Positions 21,847-33,775 of a stretch of 64,000 nucleotides of DNA are shown one piece after another. This DNA comes from Ambrosia x helenae (Eukaryota; Streptophyta; Magnoliopsida; Asterales; Asteraceae). The notes below the pieces were generated by a model. The model saw nothing but the letters and a program-made list of their open reading frames with translations, was not told the DNA's origin and did no database searches. The first letter of the stretch is position 1. Each line of letters begins with the position of its first letter. The translations under genes and the position numbers were made by a program. The stretch covers positions 43,098,238 through 43,162,237 of the forward strand of contig CM061226.1 in the NCBI GenBank assembly GCA_030844895.1, read 5' to 3'.

Positions 21847-24201
21847 TTCATGGTCCCACTTTTGGTCCCACCTTCTTATTAAAATACTACTTATATATAC
21901 AAAAAGGGTAAATGGGTTCATCTTCTCTCTCCATCCATCTTGTCACCTTCTCTCTCCATCTTTTCATCTTCTCTCTCCACATTTTCTCTCTCTACCTCTT
22001 TTCTCATACTTTTCTCTCTACAATTACTTTTACATATTAATTTAAAGATCCAAATTTATTAATAATTTATGCCAAACCAGCCCTTTAACACATGTTAGTT
22101 GGTCTCTTCAAACAAACTCCTTTAATACAAATCACTAACAAGTGTAACTAGTTCAAATAATTATCACGTTAATTTTTGACTAGTATAACAACATAAAAGA
22201 ACACATGTATATAAAAATTTATTACAATCAACGTTGAGTGTAACAAATTAATTTCATATAAATCTAAACAATTAAAAAGATGATACAAAACAATTATAAA
22301 CAAACAAAAACACATGAAACTTACAATTATGCTTCATTTTTTAATAGTCGTCTTCAACGTTATGCTTCATTCCTTATTAGGCATCTTCGGCTTCATGTTT
22401 CAATCCTTAATAACCCTCTTTTGCTTTGTCACAAAAAAAGTTGTTCACATAAAAAAAGACAATTTCATCAATTTAAATCATGAAAATTGATTTGGCACAA
22501 AAAATGTTGCCCCGACCCCCAGATGTTAACGTATGTTATCCATGTGTTAACACATGTTATCTACTATTTGTTAACATATGTTATACACATGGATTCAAAA
22601 TACAAAACCCACATAAGTTTACTTTTTGAAATAACTAGTTTTGGGTTCAACATCCATATTAATAATAATAGCGTATGCAAAAAAAATGGTTGATTAATGT
22701 ATAAGCCTACGTGTTAACATATGTTATCACTTTTGTTAACATATATTATCTATCTAGATTCAAAATGCATAACCCACATAAATCAAATAGACTAATTATG
22801 CCAAATCCTAAAAACAAACACAAAAAAGATTTGAAAAAAACAACTAAAAATTATAGAAAAAAAGTAAAATAGAGAGTACCCATTACAGCCTCTGGTGTTG
22901 ACCTTTTTCCTTATCTTTCACCTCGTTTCCTTAGCACTCCATCTCTAGCCGATCTTTGTGCGGAGTAGCCGGCTTAAACTCTGGTGGTTGTTCATAGAAC
23001 CTTCTGCATTAATTATTTTTAATAATTAAACATTTGTAACTAGCAAATATTAACTGGGTCAATATGGGTGTTAGTTGGGCATATACTAACATGTGTTAGC
23101 ATCAGTAACACGTTTTAATTGAACCAGAACACATGTCAATTGGCATTGATTCATCAGTAGGCACCAATACAAACATGTGTTAGCATCACTAACACGTGTT
23201 AATTGAACCCTGACACATCAGTAAGCACCAATACAAAAACATCAAAAACTTCACACAGAATAAACATATATACAAGAAATAAAAAGTAAAATTATTAGAG
23301 AAAAATCAAAAGATATACCAAGAAAATAAAAAACACATTTGCTCTTTAACACATGTTAATTGAACCTTAACACATGTTAATTGGGATAGATTCAGCTCCT
23401 AAAACATAACAGCTTAAAAAAATATAACAACGAAAAAAGATCGAAAAACATAACAAATCAAAACATAAGTGTAATCTCTTGTTTCAAGCTTCGTATATAG
23501 TTTTAACAACAGTAACAAAATGCTATCATTGACAAATACCACTTCTCTTGACTAATTCAAACTACTCATAAATATATGAATTAATGATAGTGTTTTTTTA
23601 ATAGCTGAATTTTTAGTTTATACCCTGTCATCCTAATTCCTAAATCCAAATGAAAGGAAATTAATAATGGCCCACAATAAAGTAAAATAACCTACTAATA
23701 ATTGCATCGAGAGCATAATGAAAAAATAAAAACATTTTTATTTTTTTAAAGCATCAATTTTAATAACTTAATCAAACCATTAAATGGTTTCTTGAATATC
23801 ATTTACTCCCTACCAAAAAGCACCCAATGGTTCACTAATAAAAAAAACCCCAAAAAAAATATATAATAAAAACCAATTAAAGGATCAAAATTTATTAACA
23901 AAATGAAGAAAATGACAATTAAACTTGGTGTCGTTCCGACGACAACCACCAAAATATTACAATCTAAAATATTACAATCTAAAAACAAGATACTTACACT
24001 TACAAATCTGAATTTCGTATGTTTGACTGTATGAAAACCGGTCAGATCTGTTGGCTCGTACCGCATGCCAGATCAACCATCTTGATGGTGGTCATCGACC
24101 ACTGTCGTGGTGGTTGTCGTCGGTTCAAAGGGATACCAGGGGGTGGGTTACAATTTCATGTAACAGGGATGATATAATGAAGGGAGGGAGGTTCCGATTG
24201 A
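21847..24201. other. Non-coding region rich in TAACACATGTTA words
   Basis: After a CT-rich leader-like stretch (21915-22030) the sequence is AT-rich. Between 22085 and 23395 the palindromic words AACACATGTTA, TTAACATATGTTA and ACTAACATGTGTTAG occur more than ten times, in clusters at 22085, 22520-22590, 22708-22750, 23082-23215 and 23340-23385, often followed by ATTGAACC or ATTGG. The pattern is like the keyword islands in the LTRs of this window. One exon-like sequence lies within it on the minus strand. The rest has no identifiable gene. Confidence 0.5.
22931..23003 (-). CDS. Possible terminal exon of an unidentified gene
   Basis: On the minus strand a splice-acceptor-like ATGCAG is followed at 23003 by a frame encoding RFYEQPPEFKPATPHKDRLE and ending with a TAA stop at 22931. 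The amino-acid composition is gene-like and the codon use differs from the AT-rich surroundings. I see no upstream exon within the next kilobase to the right, which is repeat sequence. It could be a captured or stranded exon and I do not recognise the family. Weak evidence. Confidence 0.3.
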
Positions 24202-24334
24202 AAAACTGTCACACCCTCAAATTTCCACTGCGGGGTTTTACCGCGAGGCGCGTGACACACCAGGATCCCATAGCCATAAGTCATATGAACGAACTCTAAA
24301 TGCCCAAACCATTTAGTTCGTTTATAAAAGTTTT

Positions 24335-25365
24335 AAGTTTGATTAATTAACTTGGTTGGTTGTTATAATAAGCAAACTAATTAGAAAAACATTAAAACTA
24401 ACTAAGGTTAAAGGTGAGGGGCCAATCCTGTCAAGTTTGAAAGTTTTAAAAAAAAAACTCTAACATCTGCTACTATTCACGTTTTTCCGGCCACATCAAA
24501 TTCCGGCGGCCGGAATTTGAATTCCGGCGACTTGTATCTTGGATTCTTTTGGCGTTTTAACATCTAATTATGTGGGTTTACGTTTCTCCTTTAATTATTG
24601 ATGAATTCTCATCATTTAATTGAGTTTTAACGCGATATTTAGTGAGTTTTAATCCGGGTTTTAGTGTGTAACCGCCGGAATTTTAAAACAAATCAAATCA
24701 TGTGTTTTACACGATCTCTATATAAATCAACCTCGCCATTTCGTTTCTGCACCTTCACACAACAAAACCCACAAGAAATTTCCACTAAAACACGTCCAGA
24801 AAGCCCTCTATTCGCGTTTTTTTTGGCGAGTATGAAGCCTTGATTGCGATTCTAAAAACACGTTGTAAGTATACAATCTTGCTTGTAATGTGTTAGTCGA
24901 CCATCATGGATTAAAACCCCTCTATTACAAAGCTTAAATCGGGTCTGAATCATGGTTATTAGATTTGGGGTAAGGTTAGGGTTCTTAGAGATTTGGGGAA
25001 GAAGATGAAGTTTAGTTATTCTATAAATATAATTATCATTCCACCTAATCATCAAAGTATGCAATAGAGTAGTGGTTTAGTGGGTGGTGGTGTTGGGAAA
25101 GGACCCGAGTTCGAGTCCCCATGGCAGCAAAGAGTCTTTTTTTTTTCAGATTTTGTATTTTTTTTTTTGTTGTTTTATTTTCAATTCTTAATTATTTCTT
25201 ACAAATATATTTATATCTTTAAATATTCATATTAAATTCATTTTTACTCCAAAAATTATGAAAATTTAGGTGTAGCTTCTTGACATCATAAAGAACATTT
25301 CCACATTTTTATTTTTTTGAAAAATGTTTTATTTTTATATTTTTATTGAATTAAATTAAAACCAT
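24335..25365 (+). other. Insertion within LTR A with promoter-like structure
   Basis: Absent from the related LTR B. It contains a palindromic island AAATTCCGGCGGCCGGAATT at 24507-24526 followed by GAATTCCGGCG, a further ACCGCCGGAATTTT near 24668-24682, then CTCTATATAAATC (TATA box at about 24718) and a C-rich leader with ACAACAAAACCC. The palindrome-before-TATA arrangement is that of the LTR promoters in this window, so it may be another LTR in plus orientation, but I cannot define its ends or a target duplication. Confidence 0.35.
25062..25175 (+). mobile_element. Possible tRNA-derived SINE head
   Basis: TAGTGGTTTAGTGGGTGG resembles a Pol III A box and GAGTTCGAGTCCCC a B box, about 30 bp apart, followed after GGCAGCAAAGAG by two T-rich runs (25137-25171). 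The spacing fits a tRNA-related SINE head. No body or target duplication was recognised. It may be a chance or ancient fragment. Confidence 0.35.
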
Positions 25366-27997
25366 ATGAAGGATAACGTAAAAGCATAATATGTAAGCTA
25401 GGTGTATGCCCAAGTTCCCAAATGCAGTGAAGTGTGTAATGCTTTCTAGTCGTGGCACCGGAAGCTAACTACCTGCAAAAGCATGCTAGCGTGTGTCAAC
25501 ATAACGTCGGTGAGTTCACAATTTAAGTAGCAAGTGTAAAGTTATCAAAGTTTTAAACCATCAGTTTTAAGCTCGTCAGAGGTAGCTAGCCCACTCATTG
25601 TAACTAAACAGGAGATTATTGGGAACATACAGAAGTTGTTAATTTGCCTTAGTACTAGTGTCTATCAACACTAGTAAGTTTTTGCTCCTCAAGAGCGTGG
25701 TCAAAAGTTCATGCCCGTGACCCAAGCACCTCAAGCATGAGGTTGCTGCACAACCTAATAGCGCTATCAACTAATACCCCGTTCGCCTCCAGCGATTAAC
25801 CCAATAATATAATATTGTAAGGACTTTCAAAAGATAGAGTGTGTTTAGTTCACAAAGGACAGTTGAAGTACAAACTGATAAAAACCCGATTCACACAAGG
25901 AATCGAAAACCCGACTCACACAAGGAGTCAAAGCACCCCAAAACTCGGGATGTAAAAGTAGTCCCAAACTAGACTAGAAAAAGTAATAAGTTGTCTCAAA
26001 CCTGAAACGCATGCTTTTGAGAAAAGAGTAGTGAAACTCCCTTTAGGTTGCACGTGAATAATCCAAATTCCTCAAACAGAAATGAGCTACCGACTCCCTA
26101 TTACAAATGTCACTAGGTGAGTATATGTGCATAACCAACACACCATACAACTCGTGTGTCCAAGACTTTTAAAGTTCAAACCGTGTAGTGACACCTAATG
26201 ACTCTACATGCACAAGTAAGTCCTACGTATCCCGTTGGTGATCATATTGATTATTATCAATTTTATACCTCATACGCATCTCATATAAGTATTCATGCAA
26301 GTTCATGTCAAATACATACCATATAAGACTCCAAATAGTCACGTAAACATCCCTTACACAATCTGCGTTTTCAGGGCAGATTGTACGCTGTGAAAAACGA
26401 ATTATTTAAAATACTTAACGAATGAATTAAACTCCCAAATTTTGACTGAATATTCATTGAGATTCATTTGATAATCCATATTTTTGTTTTGTCTCACAAC
26501 CAAACACAAAAATTATTAAAATTCGTACAACACAGCTATGTCCAGAAAATTTCCACAGTAGGTCAGTTTAGTATAAAAATTTCCAAATATTGTGTGTTCA
26601 CCCAAACGAGGTGAATCCAATTGGAAAGGACAAGTTTTTCCAATGTTAACATACTTTCCAAATTTCATAACTTAACCCTTTGTAAATCTCGAGTTATGAC
26701 CATTTAAAGTTGACCCAATTTATAATTCCGAAAATCAGATATGACCTTTAATCAAACAAAATTCCAAAAACCACTCAAAAGATGTCCAAATCTGATGGTT
26801 TTGCCCATTATGAAAACCTAAGACCACGTACAATACAATCATGCAAAGAAATCATCAAAACAATCACTTTAACATCACGATATAGACCCTACAAAACACC
26901 CTAACGAATCTGTCAGAAATCAGAACTTTCATAACATGATACTCATGAACCCTAATCATTCTCAATAATCTATAATCATGTAATTAACTCATATTAACAC
27001 CATCAAATCCATATTATCATGTTTAAATCCATGTATATACTTATCACATACCCTAGATATGATTACTATCATCAATATTCATCAACACTCATAACAAACA
27101 TCAAAAACATCTTATTACTCATGATTTGCGATTCTATATGGATAGTTTTTAGGGTTTTTAAACTTTTCTAGTATTATTATTTATCATAAAACACATAAAA
27201 CGTATACCTTGCAATTTCTAGAATCCTTAGAACCTCAAGATTGCACCCGAAATAACTTGAATTAGTGATGGAATTGGATGAAGGATTGAAAGTGATGATG
27301 ATGGTTGTGTGGGCACTAATCCATGGCGCAAACCCTCTCTAGGGTTTGTGTTTTATTTTTTTTTTATAAATAATAATGCACCAAGGGTTTAGTTATAGGC
27401 CAAGGTTTTGGGTTCTATGGATTTTTATCTAATAAGGGAGTCCGTTAATAATATCTAACTCCCAAGACTAGTCCCGTCAACATTAATCATAACAATTTTA
27501 TAAAACTACTATTTTATAAATTCATTATTACATTCAACATAAATATATACATACATACATATATCCTGCAGAGATTACGTACAAGTTAACTAATGCACAG
27601 TAGTTCACATAAACATGTAATTTACATACATGATTTACATTCATCAATACTCACTTGTCCATATAATCATGCATGCCTAATAAATCACCAACGTTCGGGA
27701 TACAGGACTCGCGTGTGTGTCAAGACAAGGGTTTTCCTAACCATAACGTACGTTAATGTCACCTAACATATGTTATTGTTACATAACATCCTGAAGGACC
27801 TGTTTAACTAACCCTAGCTAAGTGTTTAACCACGTATGATTATGGAAATTAAATAGAGTTCAGTAAAAGAGTTAACATGAAAATGCGGGGTGTCACATCA
27901 TCCCCAAGTTGAAAAGAATTTCGTCCCGAAATTCAGCAAGTAAACAGTAAAGTCAGCTAGAAAAAATGTATGCTTGGTTCCCGGATTTCACAAAAAC

Positions 27998-28338
27998 AAA
28001 GCTTGATACCACCACCATGGTGGTTGTCATCGAAACCACACCAGGAACATTGACCTTGATTGTGATGAATCTCAGCACAAAGAAATTGAAATTAGAGATC
28101 TGGATGAGTTTGTGGTCAATTATAAGAGAGAAGAAATATATATATATATATATATATTTAAGAGGGAGAATGTGAGATATATATATATATATATATTATA
28201 AATTTGAATTCTAGAAAAACACAAAATCTGACAAGACGAGAGAGTATTTTATTACATATTCGATAAATGTGAAATTACATAATTGTCCTTAAGATAATAA
28301 AATAATATTTTGATATTTGATGATGTGGACAATTATAT
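27998..28338. other. Sequence between LTR A and MITE
   Basis: This resumes the pre-insertion sequence left of LTR A. GGTGGTTGTCATCGAAACCA at 28018 resembles GGTGGTTGTCGTCGG at 23935 (minus) and 24108, a local dispersed repeat. Two TA microsatellites lie at 28137-28157 and 28176-28198. The frame 27966-28175 is not convincing as a gene. Confidence 0.4.
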
Positions 28339-28679
28339 GAGCATTCACATCCCCTCCATCAAACCTCCCCCCATATCTAAAATTTAAAAAAACTTACTAA
28401 AAACATCCTACATCCCCTCCACCATTTTATACTCCATCTTTATATTATGAAAAATCCATCTTCTAGCTTTTTATATATAAAAAGTTACTATTCACCCCCC
28501 ATCAAATTATTGTGAGTGTATTCTAACGAGGAATATTATAAAATAAGTGTTTGTAAGTAAGATAAAGGTAAATATGGTGGAGGGGATGTGGAAGGTTTTT
28601 AAATGAGAGATAAATTTTGAAAATTATAATTTTTTGTTATATTATAGGGTATAAAATGGTGGAGGGAATGTGAATGCTC
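28339..28679. mobile_element. Tourist-like MITE (about 340 bp)
   Basis: Terminal inverted repeats GAGCATTCACATCCCCTCCA (28339) and, at 28658-28679, its near complement TGGAGGGAATGTGAATGCTC. Flanks are TAT on the left and TAA on the right, close to the TWA target of PIF/Harbinger. Interior repeats CCCCTCCACCATTTTATA and its complement extend the inverted repeat. No coding capacity. Confidence 0.65.
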
Positions 28680-28740
28680 TAAGCCACACATTGGGTTTTC
28701 TAAAGTTTTCTCATTTTGAAGGGTTTTCTCTCAATACTTC

Positions 28741-28742
<2 letters not shown>

Positions 28743-28782
<40 letters not shown>
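28743..28782. repeat. (TA)n microsatellite, 40 bp
   Basis: An uninterrupted TA run directly abuts the AGGGT terminus of the next element, the same arrangement as at 15783-15801 and 8941-8951. Confidence 0.95.
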
Positions 28783-28789
<7 letters not shown>

Positions 28790-30182
28790 AGTTCCTGTAC
28801 AAATGGTGTTTTTTGTGAGAAATGTAAGAAGTGTTTTGGACCATTAGATGAGATTAATCAAGGGTGTGGATTAATTGAGTGGCAATCTTGTAATTATTAT
28901 TATAATTTTATTAATGAATTAATCCATTTAGGGGTATAATAGTAAAACACTCACTACAATTAAATGATATTATCCTATAATTACTGTCATCTCTCACCTC
29001 TCTCATCCACATTTATCGACTTTCCAAAACAACAACATTTCTAAATCATTGCAACTAATCCATGGTCCAGGGGTGCCTAGACCATCTTATACTTTCAAAT
29101 GTTCACAAATATATTTTGAGTGGGGATCGTACGAACATGACAGTGGAATGGGCTGACGTACACCGATTGAATTTATCAAAGCAAATAGGGGTGGTCACGT
29201 GATCACTCACAGAACCCAACCTTGCATCTCTTTTTATGTCATCCACAAACAAACCCCTTGGATTTTTTCAACATACCCTACTCCCATTTAGATCCACTTT
29301 TTATATTTTTCTTTCACATGTTCACAAATATAAAAAAATCAAGTCTTATGATGTGGGTACAATACAAGATGAAGACGAAGACAACGGAGTTTTTTTAGGA
29401 ATGAAGCCGAAGACAACGTCCGATGAGGATGGCAAACATATATTGTTGTTGAAAATCAACATTATATTGTGTTTCATGATCATGTGTGGTTGAAGTCGTG
29501 TTATAATGATTGATTTAAAAAAACCCTTGTTTTTATTTTGATATTATCGCAAACGAAAGCTTTCTGGGAGGAAAGACTTATTGTGTAAGTCATTGTGTTT
29601 TATCATCATCAAGAATGCGTTTATTACATTCATATCAGTGTGTTATATTTTTGTAGTGGATTATTGTGTTACATTCATATCAATGTGTTATATTTTCATG
29701 GTGGATTATTGTATTACATGGTGTAAAATAACATTGATGTGTTTATCTTCATCATTGTGTTTTAACTTCATCAGTGTGTTTTACATTCATATTGGCCATC
29801 TTCTTCATAAAACACATTCTGGTTGTTAGCGTGTTTTATGTGACAAATGACAGACTCTAGATGTTAATATAAAACACACTTTGGATGGTTAGAATATAAA
29901 ACACATTTTGGATGTTAGTTTGTTGAATATAAAACACATTCTGGTATACACATGCGTGTTTACTGATCTTAACACATTATGGGAGAGAGATAGAGAATGA
30001 ATGGTACAAATTAAATAAATATGGGAGAGAGAATAAATGGTAGTTACCATGATTAGAATTCTAATTTTTTTTAATAATCTGACAAAATTACAAAATTGCC
30101 CAAACACCTTGTGCCACATGTCACTCCCATATTGGTTCTCACACTTCTCACAAAAAAATGGCTTTGTACAAAAACCTAAAGC
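28783..30182. mobile_element. TA-flanked foldback MITE (copy 2), 1.4 kb
   Basis: Left end AGGGTAGAGTTCCTGTACAA at 28783 then TTTTTTGTGAGAAATGTAAG; right end (minus strand from 30182) AGCTTTAGGTTTTTGTACAA then TTTTTTGTGAGAAGTGTGAG. The inverted ends match those of the MITE at 7946-8940. Both flanks are TA-rich. The interior repeats GTGTTTTA or TAAAACACA words (29640-29960), again as in copy 1, and has short frames (29236-29829) that do not resemble any gene. At 29500-29780 the phrase CATTCATATCAATGTGTTATATTTT repeats. Confidence 0.65.
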
Positions 30183-30446
30183 TATATATGTATATCTATA
30201 CTATATTATAATGCAAATAGGAAGGACATAATGGTAATTTAACACACTTTTCAACATGTACAACCATATAAAGCTTATTATACAAGCTTTTGAAGCACCC
30301 TAATGTTGAAATTGTCTTGGACCATCAGGCATGTACTAAAGAGGTATTGGTTAGTTTTGCTTTCTTCTAACTTGAAGAGGCATTCATGAAAGAAGTAAAA
30401 TATCCGCCATTACAAACCAGACACGCCACAATAGTCAAACAAGAGA

Positions 30447-30830
30447 ATGGCGCACAAATTTCAAATTTCAAATCTCAAATCAAGCGAATATCTCAGGTAT
30501 ATACATTTTCGTTTTGAGTTTATAACCTTTTTGTGGGTTTTATAACCTTTTTGTGGGTTTTGTTCTTATTTGCTTACTCTCTCGATTGATTTGTTAACTT
30601 TCAGCACATAAAGATCGTACAAACATTTGTACCTGTGATTTCCTTTCATCTAATCTACAATCAAGGTTTGATTTTTGTTTTACCCTTTTCAGGTTTATAA
30701 ATCCTAATTTCTTAACCTGAATGATTCATATAATGGTTATACTTGAATGAGATCTAGGATATCGTCGCTTCTTTCAGATCCTTTCACTTGGATTCATTTT
30801 CATCTGCTGCAAAGGAGGTCAAATGGTAAT
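30447..30830 (+). pseudogene. Exon-like gene fragments captured by the Helitron
   Basis: ATG at 30447 opens MAHKFQISNLKSSEYL and reaches a donor-like CAG/GTATAT at 30496/30497. A polypyrimidine stretch and TTTCAG precede a second exon-like block 30605-30665 ending at AAG/GTTTG, and TTTCAG precedes a third at about 30778-30825 ending before GTAATT. If spliced this way the frame closes two codons into the second block, so these may be 5' untranslated exons of a captured gene. I do not recognise the gene. Capture of host gene pieces is common in Helitrons. Confidence 0.35.
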
Positions 30831-31529
30831 TTACACATCCGTATTTTGTATCTATGTTCATTTTTTTTTTTGCAAATTAGAGCTCTTGGATCTAAAATTA
30901 ACAATGGTTGTTTGTTTATACATCTTTTATGCATTGTGGGTTGTGTTTTTTTTTTTTCATTTTTTAATAAAAAAAATATTATCTAATCCTATAAAAGTTC
31001 ATGTGATAATAATTCAAACCTTTTATTCAGTTACCACTGTCTATCTAATCTATCGAGTTAAACTGAACGGGTTGCCGGTATACTCATATTACCGATACGC
31101 TTTCACTGTCTTAAATATGATTATCCTCTTTCGATATAAGGATTATGACACTAAGAAAAATGGTGAATAGGGTAGCGGGTCCTTTAAACTGTCGGGAAGG
31201 GGGTTGAGAAGAGAAATTGAAATCATTGTTGAAAGGAGAAAGAAAAGAAGAAGTAGGTAGATTAGCAGCGGTTTTTTTTTATGGTGGCGATTACCGTCAA
31301 CATAACAAAAGAAGGTTGATTGAGATTAGCGCCGGTGTGTCGCAAGAAAGGAAGAAAGATCGATTGTTTCATATCATCATATGGCTCAAACTAATAAATT
31401 ACTCTTTAATTTAAGTGAACTCATTTCGACCTGTTGTTCAACCATCCTGCCCTGTCCGTTTTGCCATCTCTAGCTCTCTGTTGTTTATCTAATTTTATTT
31501 TTATGTAATCCAATTTTACTGTTGGTTTA
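30831..31529 (+). other. Helitron interior left of LTR E
   Basis: T-rich, with poly-T runs at 30850 and 30950. Frames at 30747-31170 and 31217-31414 are short and lack recognisable domains. I see no gene. Confidence 0.5.
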
Positions 31530-32149
31530 TGTCACACCCTCAAATTTCCACGTGCGGGGTTTTACCGTGAGGCGCGTGACACACCAGGATCCAAGTCAAC
31601 GGTCACAATAAACGACATCTATATGATAAGAAAACAACGTAAACTACCATTGAGTTTCAAAACCGTTCTATCACAGCGGAAGCAAAATGTATTATTACAA
31701 CTTAAAATAAAACTCAAAGTCTGAAATGTTTAACAAAACATGCATATGATCCCTAGACGCCGTGAGACTCCGTGCGCCTATACTCGATGCTGCTACCTTA
31801 GCGACCTGAGAAAACATGCCAAAAAGACGTCAACATATAATGTTGGTGAGTTCACAGGTTTTAAGTTCGTAAACGTTTTCATGTGTAAAGCGATTCCTCA
31901 TAAAGTGCCAAGTGTGCAAAAGTTCCAAGTAAATAACAAACGTTCCCTTACTACTACGACTATGTTGCTAAAACCATTACTGAAAAACGTTGCTCAAGTT
32001 GCTGCCCATGTGTCAAGTGTCAAGTGTCAAGTAGAGACAATATGCACCCGCCCGGCTTCCAGCCGTCAGGTGGGGCTCGTCACGCCCGATAGATCTATCC
32101 ACATTTCCCCGTTGTGCCCCGCACATTCATGGTTTCAATAGGGACTTCG

Positions 32150-32450
32150 GTTTCGTCGTATAGTAAGTAAGTGCCAAGCGTCAAGTGTCAAATGCCAAAC
32201 ATCAATGTTTAAAAGTGTCAAGTGCCAATGTTTAAATATGCCAAGTGCCAAACGTGTCACGTTTCTTAAAAGAGTCACATTCCCAAAAGGCGTCATGTTT
32301 CTAAAAGCGTTGCGTTTCAAAAGTGTTGTGTTTTAAAAGCGTCGTGTTTCAAAAGCGTTGCGTTTAAAAAGCGTTATGTTTCCAAAAGTGGTAAGTTTCA
32401 TAAGAGTTGTGTTTTCAAATCATAAACGTTGCATTGCTAAAACGTGTGGC
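32150..32450. repeat. Degenerate minisatellite in LTR E
   Basis: First part: variations on GTCAAGTGCCAA and GTGCCAAGCGTCAAG (32170-32255, also 32010-32035). Second part: about ten copies of a roughly 16-bp unit AAAAGCGTTGCGTTTC with single-base changes (32265-32440). No counterpart of this length in LTR F, so the array expanded in the lineage of LTR E. Confidence 0.8.
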
Positions 32451-32805
32451 ATGCTTCTCCCCCGAGAGAAAAGAGTATAAAAGAGGGGCCGTGAAACTCA
32501 CCTTAGAGTGCGTCTTCTGATAACTAGAATTCCAAGACGTGTATGATAATCCCAACTAATGACAACCTATCAATGAGTTTACATAAGTGTGATGACTATT
32601 AACCCGAAGGCTAACTAGTCCCTGATTGTCCAGATCTTGACTATGTGTGTTAAAAAGTGTGTTTAAACGTTAACCGGACATCCCACACCGACCTGACATC
32701 CCGTTGGTGACCCATTACATCAATTAGGCATGCACATAAGTTTAACACATAAGTTTCAAGCATAAAACACTTAGTTTGCATCAAAAATCTCATTTTAGTA
32801 ATCGT

Positions 32806-32986
32806 AGGGTCGAATGTAGCTTTAAGCGGTCGAAGGAGGCTTTAAATGGTCGAATGTGGCTACCTTCGCCCCTTTTTTTCCTCCTTCACCCATTTGTAAT
32901 ACGTTCGACCATTTAGTAACCAGGTTCGACCCTGGAGATCCTCCTTCGACCGTTCGACTGGTCGAAGGTACTCCAGGTTCGACCCT
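32806..32986. repeat. Keyword island 2 of LTR E (GGTCGAA)
   Basis: About ten copies of GGTCGAA, TTCGACC or close variants in both orientations (AGGGTCGAATG, GCGGTCGAAGG, CGTTCGACCATT, AGGTTCGACCCTG, CCTTCGACCGTTCGACTGG). It lies about 0.8 kb downstream of the TATA box in the LTR's own direction, hence probably in the transcribed leader. Confidence 0.85.
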
Positions 32987-33762
32987 GTTATTTAGTTTCC
33001 TCAAAAACGCATCAAAAACATCCGAAAACAACACGAAACATCATGAGTTACAGCAGTCAACTATCATTAACATATCCCTACGAAACCCTACCGATTTTAC
33101 ACCAACATCTAGTCGTTTTACAAGTTTCCCAAAATAGTAAATTATGGAGGTGTCACATCATCATGCATGCAATCTTTACCCAATTAGGAAACTTTATGAA
33201 ATCAATCTATAATCAACTTAATATGCTTAGATTATCATGAACAATAAACCCCCAAACTCATCCTCATCACTATCATCATGAACAAGCCCTAGATCTAACC
33301 CAAATTCCCCCAAATGAACTTAATGTCATCCATAATCAATTGTAACCTATCTCAATCATAAAACATCATCAATAACAGTCCTAGATCATTGTTATAACAT
33401 TTATACAACAATCAATCATCAAACAATGCATAACATCACATAAAACACCATTAACACATGTTATTTTGTATGAAAACTCATTGTTTATGAATAGGTTTTG
33501 TTTAGAAAGATATTAGGAAGGTTTTTATTCATGAAAACATGTTTGAATCAGATCTGGACTCTTGGGGTTTAATGAAAACGAATTGAAATGCTTTAAAAAT
33601 GATTTAGAATGAAGAACACACCTTAGATCTTTGTGTAGAAGATTTTTGTAGGTTAGATTATAGAAAACAAGGGCAAAAACTCCTTCCCCAATGTTTAAAG
33701 ATGCTAGAGAGTGTTTAGAGACGTTTAGGGTTTGTGAAATGGTGAAAAATGACAAAGTGTGG

Positions 33763-33770
33763 TATTTATA
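33763..33770 (-). promoter_or_regulatory. TATA box of LTR E
   Basis: Minus strand TATAAATA, followed 20-30 bp on by CACTTTG. It lies immediately downstream (in LTR direction) of keyword island 1 (33776-33962). Confidence 0.65.
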
Positions 33771-33775
33771 CTATG

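Larger units (their letters stand above)
24207..27992 (-). mobile_element. Solo LTR A, minus orientation, TSD AAAAC
   Basis: The element runs from TGTCACACCCTCAAATTTCC at 24207 to CCCGGATTTCACA at 27992 and is flanked by AAAAC at 24202-24206 and 27993-27997. On the minus strand it starts TGTGAAATCCGGG; 96 bp further in lies a polypurine-like tract followed by a second start-like TGTGACACCCCGC at 27896. Internal blocks shared with LTR B include CATAGCCATAAGTCA, GTGAGTTCACA and GTGGTGAAACTC-type sequence. A stretch at about 24335-25365 has no counterpart in LTR B and is probably an insertion. No gag-pol is attached, so the element has been reduced to one LTR by LTR-LTR recombination. Confidence 0.85.

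Noticed and set aside
22085..23395. A CRISPR-like pattern of short repeats and spacers
   Set aside because: Repeats are palindromic 10-12-mers at irregular spacing in a plant genome, with no constant repeat or spacer length.
23803..24066. Hydrophobic minus frame suggesting a membrane protein
   Set aside because: The hydrophobicity comes from T-rich DNA; no start context, splice structure or recognisable domain.
25062..25175. A functional tRNA gene
   Set aside because: A and B box-like motifs are present, but no cloverleaf with acceptor stem can be drawn.
31217..31414. Frame beginning MKSLLKGERKEEVGRLA as a gene
   Set aside because: Short, AT-driven at its end, no recognisable domain, and inside a non-autonomous Helitron.
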